A stretch of DNA of 42,261 nt, taken from assembly GCA_026419515.1 (NCBI GenBank), contig JANZZG010000006.1:1-42261 (forward strand), given 5' to 3'. This DNA is from Methylophilaceae bacterium. Lineage in GTDB: Bacteria > Pseudomonadota > Gammaproteobacteria > Burkholderiales > Methylophilaceae. The notes below the pieces were generated by a model. That model had not been told where the DNA came from and did not search any database. It saw only the letters and a program-made list of their open reading frames with translations. How positions within the stretch are numbered: the first letter of the stretch is position 1; each line of letters begins with the position of its first letter. A program made the position numbers and the translations under genes. Below are positions 20,981 to 34,003 of this stretch, one piece after another.

Positions 20981-23212
20981 ATGTCGTCTTTGAACAACAT
21001 TCGATACATCGTGTTGATGATGGCACTGCTGACCAGCATGGAAAACCATGCGGGAGACACCGGGCCGGCAGATACCAAAGCACTGCCTGCCGGGACCACC
21101 ACCATCGATGCACAACGGCTGGAAATTTACCTGGACAAGGAAATGCGGGCCTTCGGGGATGCCGAAATCCAGCGTGACGGGCAAGTGATCTCGGGGGACC
21201 GCATCACATACAACGCCATCAATCATGAGCTCCACGCCACCGGCAACGTACGCGTCAGACAGGGCGACACCCTGGTCGAAGGGGTTGAACTGCGCCTGAA
21301 GATGGATGAGCAGGTTGGGGAAATGACCGCCCCGGTACTCCATATGACGGACGAAGGTGGCAAAAAATCACGCGGCCGTGCCAGTACGTTGCTATTCGAA
21401 GGTCCCACCCGTCAACGCTTAAAGAGTGCCCGCTACACCACCTGCGAGGATGGACGTGACGACTGGTTCCTGCGTGCCGGTGAGCTGGAAATCGACCACC
21501 ACGCCGAAGTCGCCACGGCCACCCATGCCAGCGTCGAATTCAAAGGTATTCCCATCCTCTACACTCCCTGGATCAATTTTCCGTTCAAGGACCAGCGCAA
21601 GTCCGGTTTCCTGACGCCCACTTTCGGCAGCACCAGCCGCAGCGGCTTTGAACTCATGCTGCCCTATTACTGGAACATCGCACCCAACATGGACGCCACC
21701 CTGGCGCCGCGCCATCTGGGCAAACGCGGCCTGCAACTGCAGGGCGAATTCCGGTATCTCGATCCCAACTACCAAGGGATCGATATCATCGAATTCTTGC
21801 CCAACGACGACCAGACCGGCACCACCCGCTTCTATGCCAATCTGAAGCACAGTCACCACTTTGGCAATGGCTGGTCCGGCGGCTTCCAGTTCGAACGGGT
21901 GTCAGACAACCAGTACTTTTCTGACATGTCCACCCGTGTGGCCGTCACCAGCCGGGTCAACCTGCCGCAGCAGGCCAATTTGCGCTATGACGGAACGAAC
22001 TGGCATTTCGCGGCCCTGGTGCAGCAATACCAGACCCTGGACGAACGGTCCTATCCCTATCAGCGGCTCCCGCAGCTGACCCTGAGCAGCGTGGAATATT
22101 ACGGGCCGTTCAACGCGGCGCTGGCCAGCGAGTTCGTGCGTTTCGACAAGGACAGCAATGCCCCGGTCTCGGTCACCGGCAACCGGTTCACCCTCTACCC
22201 CAGCCTGAGCCTGCCAATGACGCAGTCATACGGCTACCTCACCCCCAAGCTCGGCATCCACTACACGCGCTACGATCTGGGTGGCAATACGGCGTTCACC
22301 AACGACCGCGGCCTGCCTGACACTTACCAGTCGGATACCCGTGTGCTCCCCATCTTCAGCGTGGACACGGGCCTCTTTTTCGACCGCGACATGCGGGTGG
22401 TGAAAAACCGCTACACCCAGACCCTGGAGCCACGTCTCTACTATGTCTATATCCCCAACCAGAACCAGAGCCGTCTGCCGATCTTCGATACCGGCTTGAG
22501 CGACATCAACCTAGCCACCATTTTTTCCGAGAACCAATTCAGCGGCGGCGATCGCATCAACGATGCCAACCAGGTCACACTGGGGTTGACCACTCGCCTG
22601 ATCGACCAGAAAACCGGAGCCCAGCGCCTGGCCGCTACACTTGCCGAGCGCTTCTATTTCAAGGACCAGAACGTCGTGATGCCCGGCCAAGCCCCCCGGA
22701 CCGGCATGCGCTCCGACTTGCTGGCCGCGCTGAACGTGAATCTGCTCAATCACTGGTCAGCCGACGTCGCCTGGCAATACAACGCAGACAATGGCTTTAC
22801 CGAGAAAGGCAACGTTTCCGCCCGTTATCAGCCGGAGCCCGGCAAGGTACTCAACATGGCCTACCGCTATACCCGCAACAGCTTGGAGCAGATTGACCTC
22901 TCCTCCGAATGGCCACTGGGCGGCAACTGGTATGGGTTGGGGCGCCTCAATTACTCGCTGCGCGACAATCCACCCACCGATCGGCGCGGGCCCGTGGAAT
23001 ATTTGGCCGGTCTCGAATACGATGCGGGATGCTGGCAGGGGCGCGCGGTACTGCACCGGCTCGCCACGGCGACCGCCAACTCCAACTATGCTCTGTTCTT
23101 GCAGCTGGAGCTGGGGGGCATAAGCAAGATCGGCTCCAACCCGCTGGACGTCCTGAAACGCAACATCCCCGGCTATACCAGTACGGGTCTCATTCCTGAA
23201 ATCACGCAATGA
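20981..23212 (+). CDS. lptD: LPS assembly outer-membrane protein LptD
   Basis: A 743-residue outer-membrane protein that, with LptE, inserts lipopolysaccharide in the outer leaflet. A signal-like hydrophobic stretch follows the start (IRYIVLMMALLT). The N-terminal OstA/LptA-like beta-jellyroll lies at about residues 40-140 (IDAQRLEIYLDKEMRAFGDA, ISGDRITYNAINHELHATGNV); the C-terminal part is a long beta-barrel with alternating aromatic residues. Cysteines occur at TTCEDGRDDW and DAGCWQGR, in line with the interdomain disulfides of LptD. ATG at 20981 is preferred, though in-frame GTG and TTG lie just upstream and an earlier ATG at 20849 is open. It ends one base before surA. Confidence 0.93.
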   Translation: MSSLNNIRYIVLMMALLTSMENHAGDTGPADTKALPAGTTTIDAQRLEIYLDKEMRAFGDAEIQRDGQVISGDRITYNAINHELHATGNVRVRQGDTLVEGVELRLKMDEQVGEMTAPVLHMTDEGGKKSRGRASTLLFEGPTRQRLKSARYTTCEDGRDDWFLRAGELEIDHHAEVATATHASVEFKGIPILYTPWINFPFKDQRKSGFLTPTFGSTSRSGFELMLPYYWNIAPNMDATLAPRHLGKRGLQLQGEFRYLDPNYQGIDIIEFLPNDDQTGTTRFYANLKHSHHFGNGWSGGFQFERVSDNQYFSDMSTRVAVTSRVNLPQQANLRYDGTNWHFAALVQQYQTLDERSYPYQRLPQLTLSSVEYYGPFNAALASEFVRFDKDSNAPVSVTGNRFTLYPSLSLPMTQSYGYLTPKLGIHYTRYDLGGNTAFTNDRGLPDTYQSDTRVLPIFSVDTGLFFDRDMRVVKNRYTQTLEPRLYYVYIPNQNQSRLPIFDTGLSDINLATIFSENQFSGGDRINDANQVTLGLTTRLIDQKTGAQRLAATLAERFYFKDQNVVMPGQAPRTGMRSDLLAALNVNLLNHWSADVAWQYNADNGFTEKGNVSARYQPEPGKVLNMAYRYTRNSLEQIDLSSEWPLGGNWYGLGRLNYSLRDNPPTDRRGPVEYLAGLEYDAGCWQGRAVLHRLATATANSNYALFLQLELGGISKIGSNPLDVLKRNIPGYTSTGLIPEITQ

Positions 23213-23213
23213 C

Positions 23214-24530
23214 ATGTCCCGATCCTTCACTCTATTGCTGATCGGTTGTCTGCTGTCGCTGGCCATGATGGTATCGGCAAAGGCAACCGCTGCAGAAACC
23301 GATGTCGTAGCCCTAGACCGTATCGTCGCGATAGTCGACAACGAAGTCATCACCCGCAGCGAGCTCGAAAGCCGCCTACGCCTCGTCCGCCAACAGCTGG
23401 ATAAGCAGGGCACACCCCTGCCCCCCCCCGAAGCGCTCGAAAAGCAGGTGCTGGAACGCATGATCACGGACCAGCTGCAGTTGCAGTTCGCGGCGCGCAC
23501 CGGGCTGCGTGTCGATGACAACCAGCTGGACAGGACCATCGAACGGATTGCAGAGCAAAACAAGCTCAGCCTGGCTGAGTTCCGTGCCGCCCTGGAAAAC
23601 GAAGGCATCCCCTTCGCCAAATTTCGTGAGGACATTCGCCGTGAAATCCTGCTGGCCCGGTTACGGGAGCGCGAGGTAGACAACCGCATCAACGTGACCG
23701 AAGCAGAAATCGACAACCTGCTGACTTCCAAAGCTGCGCGCGGGGAAACCGACGACGAAGTGGAAATCTCGCATATCCTGATCCGTGTCCCGGAACAAGC
23801 CACACCAGAAGAGTTACAAAAGTTACGAAACAAGGCGGAAGAAGCTTTGAAGAAATTACAGGAAGGGGCTGATTTCGGGCAAATCTCGGCTGGCTATTCG
23901 GATGCTCCCAATGCCATCGAGGGTGGCAAGCTCGGTTGGAAAAAGTTTTCTCAGCTGCCAGAACTGTTCCAGGCTCCGCTCAAGTCACTCAAGAAGGGAG
24001 AGCTATCCCCCATACTGCGCAGCCCGAATGGTTTTCACATCCTCAAAGTGACCGACCGCAAAGGCAATACAGCAACCTGGGTGGTCCAACAGACGCGTGC
24101 ACGCCACATTCTGATCAAAACCAGCGAAGTCATGTCAGATGCAGAAGCCCAGCGGCGCCTGGCCGATCTCAAGGAGCGCATCGACAATGGTGCCAACTTC
24201 GAAGAGCTGGCGCGCCAATATTCGGAGGATGGCTCCGCCAGCAAGGGGGGGGATTTGGGCTGGATCAATCCCGGCGATACCGTGCCGGATTTCGAGAAAG
24301 CCATGAATGCGCTGGCTCCCGGAGAAACCAGCCCCCCCATTCGTTCTCCGTTCGGCTGGCATCTCATTCAGGTACTCGAGCGCCGAAGTCAAGATGTGAC
24401 CCAACAAGCCGCCCGCTTCCAGGCGCGCCAGGAAATCAAGGCGCGTAAGGCCGATGAAGCCTACCAGGACTGGATACGCGAGCTGCGCGACCGGGCTTAT
24501 GTCGAATACCGTCTTGAAGACAAAGACTAG
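23214..24530 (+). CDS. surA: Periplasmic chaperone and peptidyl-prolyl isomerase SurA
   Basis: A 438-residue periplasmic chaperone for outer-membrane proteins, LptD among them. Signal peptide at about 1-27, SurA N-terminal domain at about 30-170 ([20 protein letters not shown]), and two parvulin domains at about 180-285 ([26 protein letters not shown]) and 300-400 ([33 protein letters not shown]). Length matches E. coli SurA. It begins one base after the lptD stop, so translation is probably coupled, and its last 32 bases overlap the start of pdxA. Confidence 0.96.
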   Translation: MSRSFTLLLIGCLLSLAMMVSAKATAAETDVVALDRIVAIVDNEVITRSELESRLRLVRQQLDKQGTPLPPPEALEKQVLERMITDQLQLQFAARTGLRVDDNQLDRTIERIAEQNKLSLAEFRAALENEGIPFAKFREDIRREILLARLREREVDNRINVTEAEIDNLLTSKAARGETDDEVEISHILIRVPEQATPEELQKLRNKAEEALKKLQEGADFGQISAGYSDAPNAIEGGKLGWKKFSQLPELFQAPLKSLKKGELSPILRSPNGFHILKVTDRKGNTATWVVQQTRARHILIKTSEVMSDAEAQRRLADLKERIDNGANFEELARQYSEDGSASKGGDLGWINPGDTVPDFEKAMNALAPGETSPPIRSPFGWHLIQVLERRSQDVTQQAARFQARQEIKARKADEAYQDWIRELRDRAYVEYRLEDKD

Positions 24531-25458
24531 ACCCAGAATCGCGCTTACCGCCGGCGAGCCTGCCGGCATCGGCCCCGACCTCTGCGTGCAGCTGGCGCAG
24601 CGGCCACCAGAAGCGGACATCACGGTGATCGCCGACCGCAATCTGTTGGAACGACGCGCCACCCTGCTCAACCTGCCGCTCGGCAACCTCCACGTCCACC
24701 ACGTGCCGTTGGTCACGGCTTGTACTGCCGGCCGGCTCAATCCCGCCAATAGCGGCTATGTGCTGGAAACCCTACGTATCGCCACCGAAGGCTGTCTTTG
24801 CGGCACGTTCGATGCCATGGTCACGACCCCGGTACACAAGGGTGTCATCAACGACGCGGGCATCCCCTTCACTGGTCACACCGAATACCTACAAGCGCTC
24901 ACGCATAGCCCGCAAGTCGTCATGATGCTGGTCGGCGGCGGTATGCGCGTGGCGCTGGCCACCACCCATCTGCCGCTGCGTCAGGTGCCGGACGCCATCA
25001 CGCCGGAACTGCTGGAAAGCGTGATCCGCATCCTGCATGGCGATCTGGTGCAACGTTTCGGCATCACTCAACCGCGCATTCATGTCGCCGGCCTCAACCC
25101 CCATGCGGGCGAGGGTGGTCACTTAGGGCGGGAAGAAATCGAAGTGATCGCGCCCGTGCTGGAGAGGCTGCGCGCCGAAGGCATGCAGCTTTCCGGCCCG
25201 CTGCCGGCAGACACCCTGTTTTCGCAAAAAAACCACGCCGATGCCTTTCTCGCCATGTACCATGACCAAGGACTGGCCGTGCTCAAATATGCCAGCTTCG
25301 GGGAAGGCGTCAATGTCACGCTAGGCATGCCCATCATCCGCACCTCGGTCGATCACGGCACGGCGCTGGAGTTGGCGGGAACAGGCAAGGCCAATTGTAA
25401 AAGCCTACGTGCGGCCATTGCGCTCGCCATCAAGCTCGTCAGGAATCGATCCCATTGA
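24499..25458 (+). CDS. pdxA: 4-hydroxythreonine-4-phosphate dehydrogenase PdxA
   Basis: A 319-residue NAD-dependent dehydrogenase of pyridoxal phosphate synthesis. Recognised from [20 protein letters not shown] at the N-terminus, [25 protein letters not shown] (substrate and metal His), [19 protein letters not shown], and [13 protein letters not shown]. The ATG at 24499 places the family N-terminus close to the start; it lies inside the 3' end of surA. A longer in-frame form from 24454 is less likely. The lptD-surA-pdxA-rsmA order is classical. The stop TGA overlaps the TTG start of rsmA. Confidence 0.95.
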   Translation: MSNTVLKTKTRPRIALTAGEPAGIGPDLCVQLAQRPPEADITVIADRNLLERRATLLNLPLGNLHVHHVPLVTACTAGRLNPANSGYVLETLRIATEGCLCGTFDAMVTTPVHKGVINDAGIPFTGHTEYLQALTHSPQVVMMLVGGGMRVALATTHLPLRQVPDAITPELLESVIRILHGDLVQRFGITQPRIHVAGLNPHAGEGGHLGREEIEVIAPVLERLRAEGMQLSGPLPADTLFSQKNHADAFLAMYHDQGLAVLKYASFGEGVNVTLGMPIIRTSVDHGTALELAGTGKANCKSLRAAIALAIKLVRNRSH

Positions 25459-26225
25459 AGCATATCCCACGCAAACGCTTCGGCCAGAATTTCCTCACCG
25501 ACCCAGCCATCATCCGCGCCTGTGTCGAGGCCATCCAGCCTGCTCCCGACGACCGCATGGTGGAGATCGGCCCCGGCCTCGGCGCGCTCACCCAGCCGCT
25601 GCTGAAGACGCTCAAGCACCTGCACGCCGTGGAGCTCGACCGCGATATCGTCGCCTGGCTGCAGGCCCATTACCCCCCGGAAAAGATCACCCTCCACAAC
25701 GTGGACGCGCTGAAATTCGATTTCGCCACGCTGGGGGATAGAATTCGTGTGGTGGGCAATCTGCCCTACAACATCTCCACGCCCCTCCTGTTCCATCTGC
25801 TGGACAATGTCGATCACGTCATCGACATGCATTTCATGTTGCAGAAAGAAGTCGTCGAGCGCATGGTGGCCAAACCATGCTCGGCTGCTTACGGACGGCT
25901 TTCGGTGATGCTGCAGTACCGGCTGCAGATGGAGTATCTGTTCACCGTACCGCCGCAGGCGTTCGAGCCCCCCCCCAAAGTCGAATCCGCTTTCGTGCGC
26001 GCCGTGCCCTACCCTGTGCTGCCATCCCAGGCGCGGGACGAGCAACTGCTGGGCAAGGTCGTCACCGCCGCCTTTGCCCAGCGCCGTAAGACATTGCGCA
26101 ACACACTCAAAGGCTGGCTGGACGATGCCGATTTCAGGGAGCTTGAAATCGACCCGCAATTACGGGCGGAAAATCTGGCGGTAGAGCATTTCGTCGCCAT
26201 CGCCAACCATCTGGCAGGCCGCTGA
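25455..26225 (+). CDS. rsmA: 16S rRNA dimethyladenosine transferase RsmA (KsgA)
   Basis: A 256-residue SAM-dependent methyltransferase that dimethylates A1518 and A1519 of 16S rRNA during small-subunit maturation. [19 protein letters not shown] is the family start; the SAM loop is [16 protein letters not shown], followed by [12 protein letters not shown], and the catalytic motif [15 protein letters not shown] (NLPY). The C-terminal part has the substrate-binding helical domain. Start codon is TTG, overlapping the pdxA stop as TTGA; translation is thus probably coupled. A 111-base gap with its own promoter follows before adk. Confidence 0.96.
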   Translation: MKHIPRKRFGQNFLTDPAIIRACVEAIQPAPDDRMVEIGPGLGALTQPLLKTLKHLHAVELDRDIVAWLQAHYPPEKITLHNVDALKFDFATLGDRIRVVGNLPYNISTPLLFHLLDNVDHVIDMHFMLQKEVVERMVAKPCSAAYGRLSVMLQYRLQMEYLFTVPPQAFEPPPKVESAFVRAVPYPVLPSQARDEQLLGKVVTAAFAQRRKTLRNTLKGWLDDADFRELEIDPQLRAENLAVEHFVAIANHLAGR

Positions 26226-26990
<765 letters not shown>

Positions 26991-27027
26991 GCATCGGTCC
27001 TGGATTCGGCTTGTGGGTCTGGACGCG

Positions 27028-27423
27028 TCAGTAGCCGGCCGTCCCTTTCTGGATGAATTCGATCTTGTAGCCATCCGGATCCTCGATGAAGGCGATCACC
27101 GTCGTGCCGTGCTTCATCGGCCCTGCCTCGCGGATCACCTTGCCACCCGCTTTCTTCACTTCCTCGCATGCCTTGTAGGCATCGTCCACTTCGATGGCGA
27201 TATGCCCGAAAGCACTGCCCATCTCATAACTGGACACCCCCCAGTTGTAAGTCAATTCCAGCACGGTATGATCCCGCTCGTTGCCATACCCGACGAAGGC
27301 TAACGTGAATTTACCATCCGGATATTCCTGGCGACGCAGTAGCCGCATACCGAGGACTTCGGTATAAAACTTGATGGAACGATCGAGGTCTCCGACCCGC
27401 AGCATGGTATGCAAAATGCGCAT
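27028..27423 (-). CDS. gloA: Lactoylglutathione lyase (glyoxalase I)
   Basis: A 131-residue VOC-fold enzyme converting the methylglyoxal-glutathione hemithioacetal to S-lactoylglutathione. The four metal ligands are visible: His5 ([10 protein letters not shown]), Glu in [10 protein letters not shown], His in [10 protein letters not shown], and Glu in [10 protein letters not shown]. The short length without the extra insert suits the Ni2+-type bacterial enzymes. It lies 30 bases downstream of the chemoreceptor gene on the same strand, so it may share that transcript. Confidence 0.96.
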   Translation of the reverse strand: MRILHTMLRVGDLDRSIKFYTEVLGMRLLRRQEYPDGKFTLAFVGYGNERDHTVLELTYNWGVSSYEMGSAFGHIAIEVDDAYKACEEVKKAGGKVIREAGPMKHGTTVIAFIEDPDGYKIEFIQKGTAGY

Positions 27424-27453
27424 GATGATATTGCTCCCGTTTCAAACAGACAT

Positions 27454-29064
27454 TCAAAGCCTGAAGTTTCCAACCACTTCCCGGAGTTTGGCCGCCACCT
27501 GATCGAGTTGGGCCGCAGATTCCGAAATCTTGCGGCTGATTTCCACACGCTCTTGCGCCATCCGTGCGATCTCGGCGACGTTCTGGCCGATTTCCTCGGT
27601 GGCCGCGTTGCCCTGGCGCATGGCGTCGGCAATCTTGCCGATGACATGCATGGTCTGCATCGAGCCTGCATTGATTTGGGTCAGTGCCTCGCCCGCCTGA
27701 CCGGCTAATAGCACGCCCTGTCGAACCTGAGCGATACCGTTTTCCATATTGTTGACCGCCGCCTGTGTCTCGCCCTGGATCGTCGCGATCATGGCGCCGA
27801 TTTCATGGGTTGCCTTGCTGGTGCGCTCTGCCAACTTGCGTACCTCGTCGGCCACCACGGCGAAACCCCGCCCCTGCTCTCCGGCGCGGGCGGCTTCGAT
27901 CGCCGCGTTCAGGGCAAGCAGGTTGGTCTGTTCGGCAATCTCCTTGATCACCTGAACGATGCCAGATATCTCGTCCGAGCGCCGGCCCAGGGAAGCCACG
28001 GTCTGGGCAACATGCGTCACCGCATCAGCCACGCGGTTGATCTCGGCAGCGGCCTCCTGCACCACCTGCATACCCCGGCGCGCATTTTCACCCGCTTCAC
28101 GTGCGATGGAGTCTGCTTCCTCCGCGCTGCTGGAAACCAGGCTCAAGCTGCCAATCATATTGTTCATGTTGGCAACGATCACGCCTACCGTCTCACTTTG
28201 TCTTTGCGAACCCACGGCCACCTGTTGTGCCACCCCCGCAAAACGAGTGGCGTAGTCGGAAATATGCGCCGTCTGTTGCAACAGTTCGCGTATGATGCCC
28301 TGCAACCCTTCCATGAACCGGTTGAAGGACTGTGCCACCCGGCCGATCTCATCCTCACCACTGCCCGCCTGGATGCGCATGGTCAGATCGCCACTGCCGC
28401 TAGCCAGCCGGCTCATCGAATCATTGAGCTGCAGCAAGGGCTTGAGCAGTGTCTTGGTCAGGACGTAAGCGACAGACGACGACAAGAGCAACACCAGCAC
28501 GGTATAACCGACGTTCTTGAGTAGCAACCCTTCGATCACATCGAAGAACTCGGCCTTTTCCACCCCCACGTAAAGAATACCGATGACCCGTCCGGCCTGA
28601 TCGAAAATGGGATCATAAGCGGTGAAATACTCGGTTCCGAGAATTTCCGCCTCACCGCGATAGGGTTTGCCCTGCTTTAACACCGTGTCATACACCGGCC
28701 CTTTGGCGAGCTGAGTGCCGATGGCCCGGCTGCCGTCCGGCTTCTTGACGTTGGTCGAAACGCGCGTATCCCCCATGAATATGGTCGCCGTGCCCCCCAC
28801 CAACTTCTGTACCGTATCCACCACCTCGAAATCGCCGTTGAGGACATGATCACCATTCATCAGCTGGCCATTTTCCACCCTGAAGTCCCCACCGCCCTTC
28901 GCCCGCAACACATGCCATGCGACCCGCATGCTTTTTTCCTGGCTGGCCTGCGCCTGGCGTCTCATTTCCTCGTTCAGATTATGCGTGGTGATGCCGACCA
29001 ATATGGCAGCCAGCGCAATACTGGTCGCAATGTTCATCGAAATCAGCTTGTAGGACAATTTCAT
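27454..29064 (-). CDS. Methyl-accepting chemotaxis protein with a Cache sensor domain
   Basis: A 536-residue transmembrane chemoreceptor. First membrane segment at about 8-28, then a periplasmic single-Cache-type domain at about 35-185 ([50 protein letters not shown]), second membrane segment at about 195-215 ([18 protein letters not shown]), HAMP at about 216-270, and the signalling domain whose tip reads [43 protein letters not shown]. No C-terminal CheR-binding pentapeptide. The ATG ending at 29064 has AGGAGA six bases upstream; a 10-codon extension is rejected. The ligand is unknown, though this kind of Cache often binds small carboxylates. No che genes lie nearby. Confidence 0.93.
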   Translation of the reverse strand: MKLSYKLISMNIATSIALAAILVGITTHNLNEEMRRQAQASQEKSMRVAWHVLRAKGGGDFRVENGQLMNGDHVLNGDFEVVDTVQKLVGGTATIFMGDTRVSTNVKKPDGSRAIGTQLAKGPVYDTVLKQGKPYRGEAEILGTEYFTAYDPIFDQAGRVIGILYVGVEKAEFFDVIEGLLLKNVGYTVLVLLLSSSVAYVLTKTLLKPLLQLNDSMSRLASGSGDLTMRIQAGSGEDEIGRVAQSFNRFMEGLQGIIRELLQQTAHISDYATRFAGVAQQVAVGSQRQSETVGVIVANMNNMIGSLSLVSSSAEEADSIAREAGENARRGMQVVQEAAAEINRVADAVTHVAQTVASLGRRSDEISGIVQVIKEIAEQTNLLALNAAIEAARAGEQGRGFAVVADEVRKLAERTSKATHEIGAMIATIQGETQAAVNNMENGIAQVRQGVLLAGQAGEALTQINAGSMQTMHVIGKIADAMRQGNAATEEIGQNVAEIARMAQERVEISRKISESAAQLDQVAAKLREVVGNFRL

Positions 29065-29159
29065 CCGGGATCTCCTCTTAATTGTCTTTGCCAATCACGT
29101 CCTGACCGCCCTGTTTGGACGGCGCACCTCCGAGCAAACCAGTGCAGAATATACCCGTT

Positions 29160-31175
<2,016 letters not shown>

Positions 31176-31183
<8 letters not shown>

Positions 31184-32564
31184 GCCCACCATCACCGACC
31201 ACGATGGTCACCATGTGCTCCGGATCGATCCTTCGACGGAAGGCATCCTTGACCTGATTGACCGTCACCTTGTTCACTTGCTCGACGTAATCATCCAGCC
31301 AGGTGAGCGGCAGACCGTAGAAACCGATCACGGTGAGATAATCGAGCACCTTGCCATTGCTGTCGAGCCGCAGGGCAAAGCCTCCCACGAGATTGTCCTT
31401 GGCAGCTTTCAGCTCCTGCACCGTCGGCCCTTCCCGCAGAAATCGTCTCAACGTCGCGCGCACCAGCTCCAGCGCCTGGTTTGTCTGCGCTTTCTTGGTC
31501 TGTAGGCCGATCTGGAACGGCCCGGCCTCGCGCAGCGGGGCGAAATAACTGTAGACACTGTAGGCCAAGCCGCGTTTTTCACGCACTTCTTCGGTCAGAC
31601 GCGATACAAACCCGCCACCACCCAGAATGTAATTGCCGACGTAGAGCGGGAAATAGTCTGGATCGCCGCGTTTGATGCCGGGATAACCCAGCAGGATGTG
31701 TGATTGCGCCGCCGGATGGGCGATGCGCTGCTCCAGCCCTTGGGTAGGCAAGAGAACCGGGGAAACGGGAGGGGGAACCGGCCCCTCCGGCAGGTCTTGG
31801 GTCAACTGCTCTGCAACTTGTTCAGCCTGCTGACGCGTCACATCGCCGATGATGGCCACGACTGCACCCCGGCGTGTGTAGTGGGCCCGGTAGAACTGCA
31901 CCAGGTCATCGCGGGTAATGGCCTGCACCGTCTCCGGCTCCACCCGTTCCGATAGGGCATACGGATGGCTTCCATACAGTGCCCGAATAAAGGCCCGATT
32001 CGCAATGCTTTCGGGTTGGGTCTTGGCCTCATTGAGACTCGCAATGAGTCGTGCCTTTTCGCGCTCCAGCACCGTTTGGGGAAAATCTGGCCGTTGTAGC
32101 AGGGTTGCAAACAGCTCGAGAGCTGCCACCCTCTCGCGCTCACTCGACAGGGTGCGTAATTTAAAGCTCGCCCGGTCAGCATCGAAATCCCCACCTGCAA
32201 TGGCCCCCAAATCAGCGAATCGGTCCGCTATCTGGTCGTCACTGAGCCCTCCCGCACCCAGCATCATCAGCCCCTGTGTCAGACTGGCTAGTCCCGCCCT
32301 GGCAACGGGGTCATAGCTGCTACCGGCGGGGAAGCTCACACTGACGTCGAGTATGGGCAGGTCGTGGTTTTCGACGAAATATACTTTGACCCCGGATGGA
32401 CTCTGCCAGTGCTGGATCGGCAAGCCGGCATGGGTTGCGATCGGCACCCATATCGTGATCAGACACAATAGCCGTTTCGCAACAGACCACAGGCCATGCA
32501 AGGCGAGAGTCGCAGCGCTTTCTTGTCGTGCATGCACTGCGGCGATCGTTTCCTCAGTGCACAT
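31176..32564 (-). CDS. M16 family peptidase homologue lacking the zinc motif
   Basis: A 462-residue M16B protein, the usual non-catalytic partner of the gene upstream. It has an export signal (KRLLCLITIWVPIATHA, about residues 30-46) and two M16 domains, but where the partner has HxxEH it reads AGLASLTQGLMML, so zinc ligands are missing. The second domain keeps the substrate-contact glycine loop ILGGGGFVSRLTEEVREKRGLAYSVYS, with the Arg/Tyr pair typical of non-catalytic M16 subunits. A strong AAGGAGG lies 6 bases before the ATG ending at 32564; the start overlaps the partner's stop by 11 bases. The pair probably forms a periplasmic heterodimer. Confidence 0.92.
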
Positions 32565-33915
32565 GCGGTACCTCCTTGCGCTTGGAAGCACTTTCGTCGA
32601 TCGGCTGCGGATCGAGCACCGCCACCGTCAGCTTGTCGTCATCGAGATATTTGCGTGCCACCGCCTGCACCTGCTCAGCCGTGACCGCTTGCAAGCGCTT
32701 GGGGTATTCCTCGATGAGTCGCCAAGAGTGGCCGGTACTCTCCAGCATGCCGATCTCCATGGCCTGGTAGAACATGGAATCACGCTTGTAGACGTCTGCC
32801 GCGATGACCTGCGCCTTGACCCGCTGCAATTCTTCTTCGGTGATACCATTTTGCTTGATGTTTTCGATCTCGCTGCGGATCGCCAATTCCAATTCCTCCA
32901 CGGTAACTCCCTCGCTGGGCGTGCCATCGAATTCGAACAACGCAGGGCCACGATTGACCGCGTCGTAGCCGACACTTACCTCGACTGCGATACGGTCACG
33001 TCGCACCAGATTCCGATGTAAACGCGAGGCGGAATTGCCACCCAGCACTCCAGCCAAAATTTCCAATGCGTACGGTTCCCAGTCATTTTGCGCATCTCGC
33101 AACGAAGGCGCGTGATAGCCCATGGCAAGATAAGGTAATTTGGCTGGCGCCTTGACCACCACCCGACGCTCCCCTTTCTGTTCCGGCTCGGCTTGCTGTT
33201 TTCGTTCAGGCAGCTTTCTTGCCTTCAGTGGACCAAAATACTTTTTGGCGAGTCGGTAGACTTCTTTCGGCTCGACATCGCCCACCACCACCAAGGTGGC
33301 GTTGTTGGGCGCATACCAGCGCTGATACCAGTCGCGAGCATCCTGCGCCGTCATCTGTTGCAAATCGTTCATCCAACCGATCACCGGGCGACCATATGGG
33401 TGGACTTGGAAGGCGGTGGACATCAGCTGTTCCCCCACCAGCGCCTGTGGCTTGTCCTCGGTACGCCAGCGGCGCTCCTCTTTGACCACCTCGATCTCCT
33501 TGGCGAATTCTTTGTCGCTCATGTCGAGGTTGACCATGCGGTCAGCCTCCAGCTTCATGGCAAGCCCGAGCTTGGATTTTTCCAACTGCTGGAAATACAC
33601 TGTGTAATCGCGGCTGGTAAAAGCATTCTCCTTGCCGCCGGCTGACGCAATGATGCGTGAAAACTGGCCAGCCGGCACCTTTTTCGTTCCCTTGAACATC
33701 ATATGCTCCAGCACGTGCGCTACGCCGGTAGTACCGTCGTATTCATCCATGCTCCCCACCCGATACCACAACTGCGAGACCACGACGGGAGAGCGATGAT
33801 CTTCCTTCACCAGCACTTTGAGGCCATTGGACAATTTGAATTCATGCACGGCAGCTGCCGCAACCTCCTGCAAAGTAAGCAGCAGCCCGAGCAAAACAAA
33901 GCATCTTTTGAGCAC
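32554..33915 (-). CDS. M16 family zinc peptidase, catalytic subunit, periplasmic
   Basis: A 453-residue M16B metallopeptidase. Signal peptide at about 1-22 (CFVLLGLLLTLQEVAAAA). The inverted zinc motif is GVAHVLEHMMFKGT (His67, Glu70, His71), with the third ligand Glu147 in EVVKEERRWRTEDKP, 76 residues later as the family requires. Start is GTG ending at 33915, with AAGGAGG 9 bases upstream; the frame is open far upstream over ftsY on the other strand but that part is not coding. M16 heterodimers cleave small peptides and extracytoplasmic substrates. The partner follows with overlapping codons. Substrate unknown. Confidence 0.94.
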   Translation of the reverse strand: MLKRCFVLLGLLLTLQEVAAAAVHEFKLSNGLKVLVKEDHRSPVVVSQLWYRVGSMDEYDGTTGVAHVLEHMMFKGTKKVPAGQFSRIIASAGGKENAFTSRDYTVYFQQLEKSKLGLAMKLEADRMVNLDMSDKEFAKEIEVVKEERRWRTEDKPQALVGEQLMSTAFQVHPYGRPVIGWMNDLQQMTAQDARDWYQRWYAPNNATLVVVGDVEPKEVYRLAKKYFGPLKARKLPERKQQAEPEQKGERRVVVKAPAKLPYLAMGYHAPSLRDAQNDWEPYALEILAGVLGGNSASRLHRNLVRRDRIAVEVSVGYDAVNRGPALFEFDGTPSEGVTVEELELAIRSEIENIKQNGITEEELQRVKAQVIAADVYKRDSMFYQAMEIGMLESTGHSWRLIEEYPKRLQAVTAEQVQAVARKYLDDDKLTVAVLDPQPIDESASKRKEVPHVH

Positions 33916-33958
33916 GATGATCGTCCTCCTTATCGCATACCCGAAACTGGTCGCTATG

Positions 33959-33980
33959 ACCAATCTCCGACGAGATTGGT
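33959..33980. promoter_or_regulatory. Perfect 9-bp inverted repeat in the M16-ftsY divergent gap
   Basis: ACCAATCTC at 33959-33967 and GAGATTGGT at 33972-33980 are exact reverse complements around a 4-base centre. They sit in the 88-base gap between two divergent genes. TAAAAT at 33991-33996 could be the ftsY -10, so the palindrome would lie about where the -35 belongs, consistent with an operator. A transcript hairpin for the minus strand is the other option. The regulator is unknown. Confidence 0.5.
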
Positions 33981-34003
33981 TCGGGCAAGGTAAAATAAGC
34001 CTT

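Noticed and set aside
26991-27027. A possible terminator between adk and gloA
   Set aside because: Only short, poorly matched GTCC/GGAC arms and no T-run.
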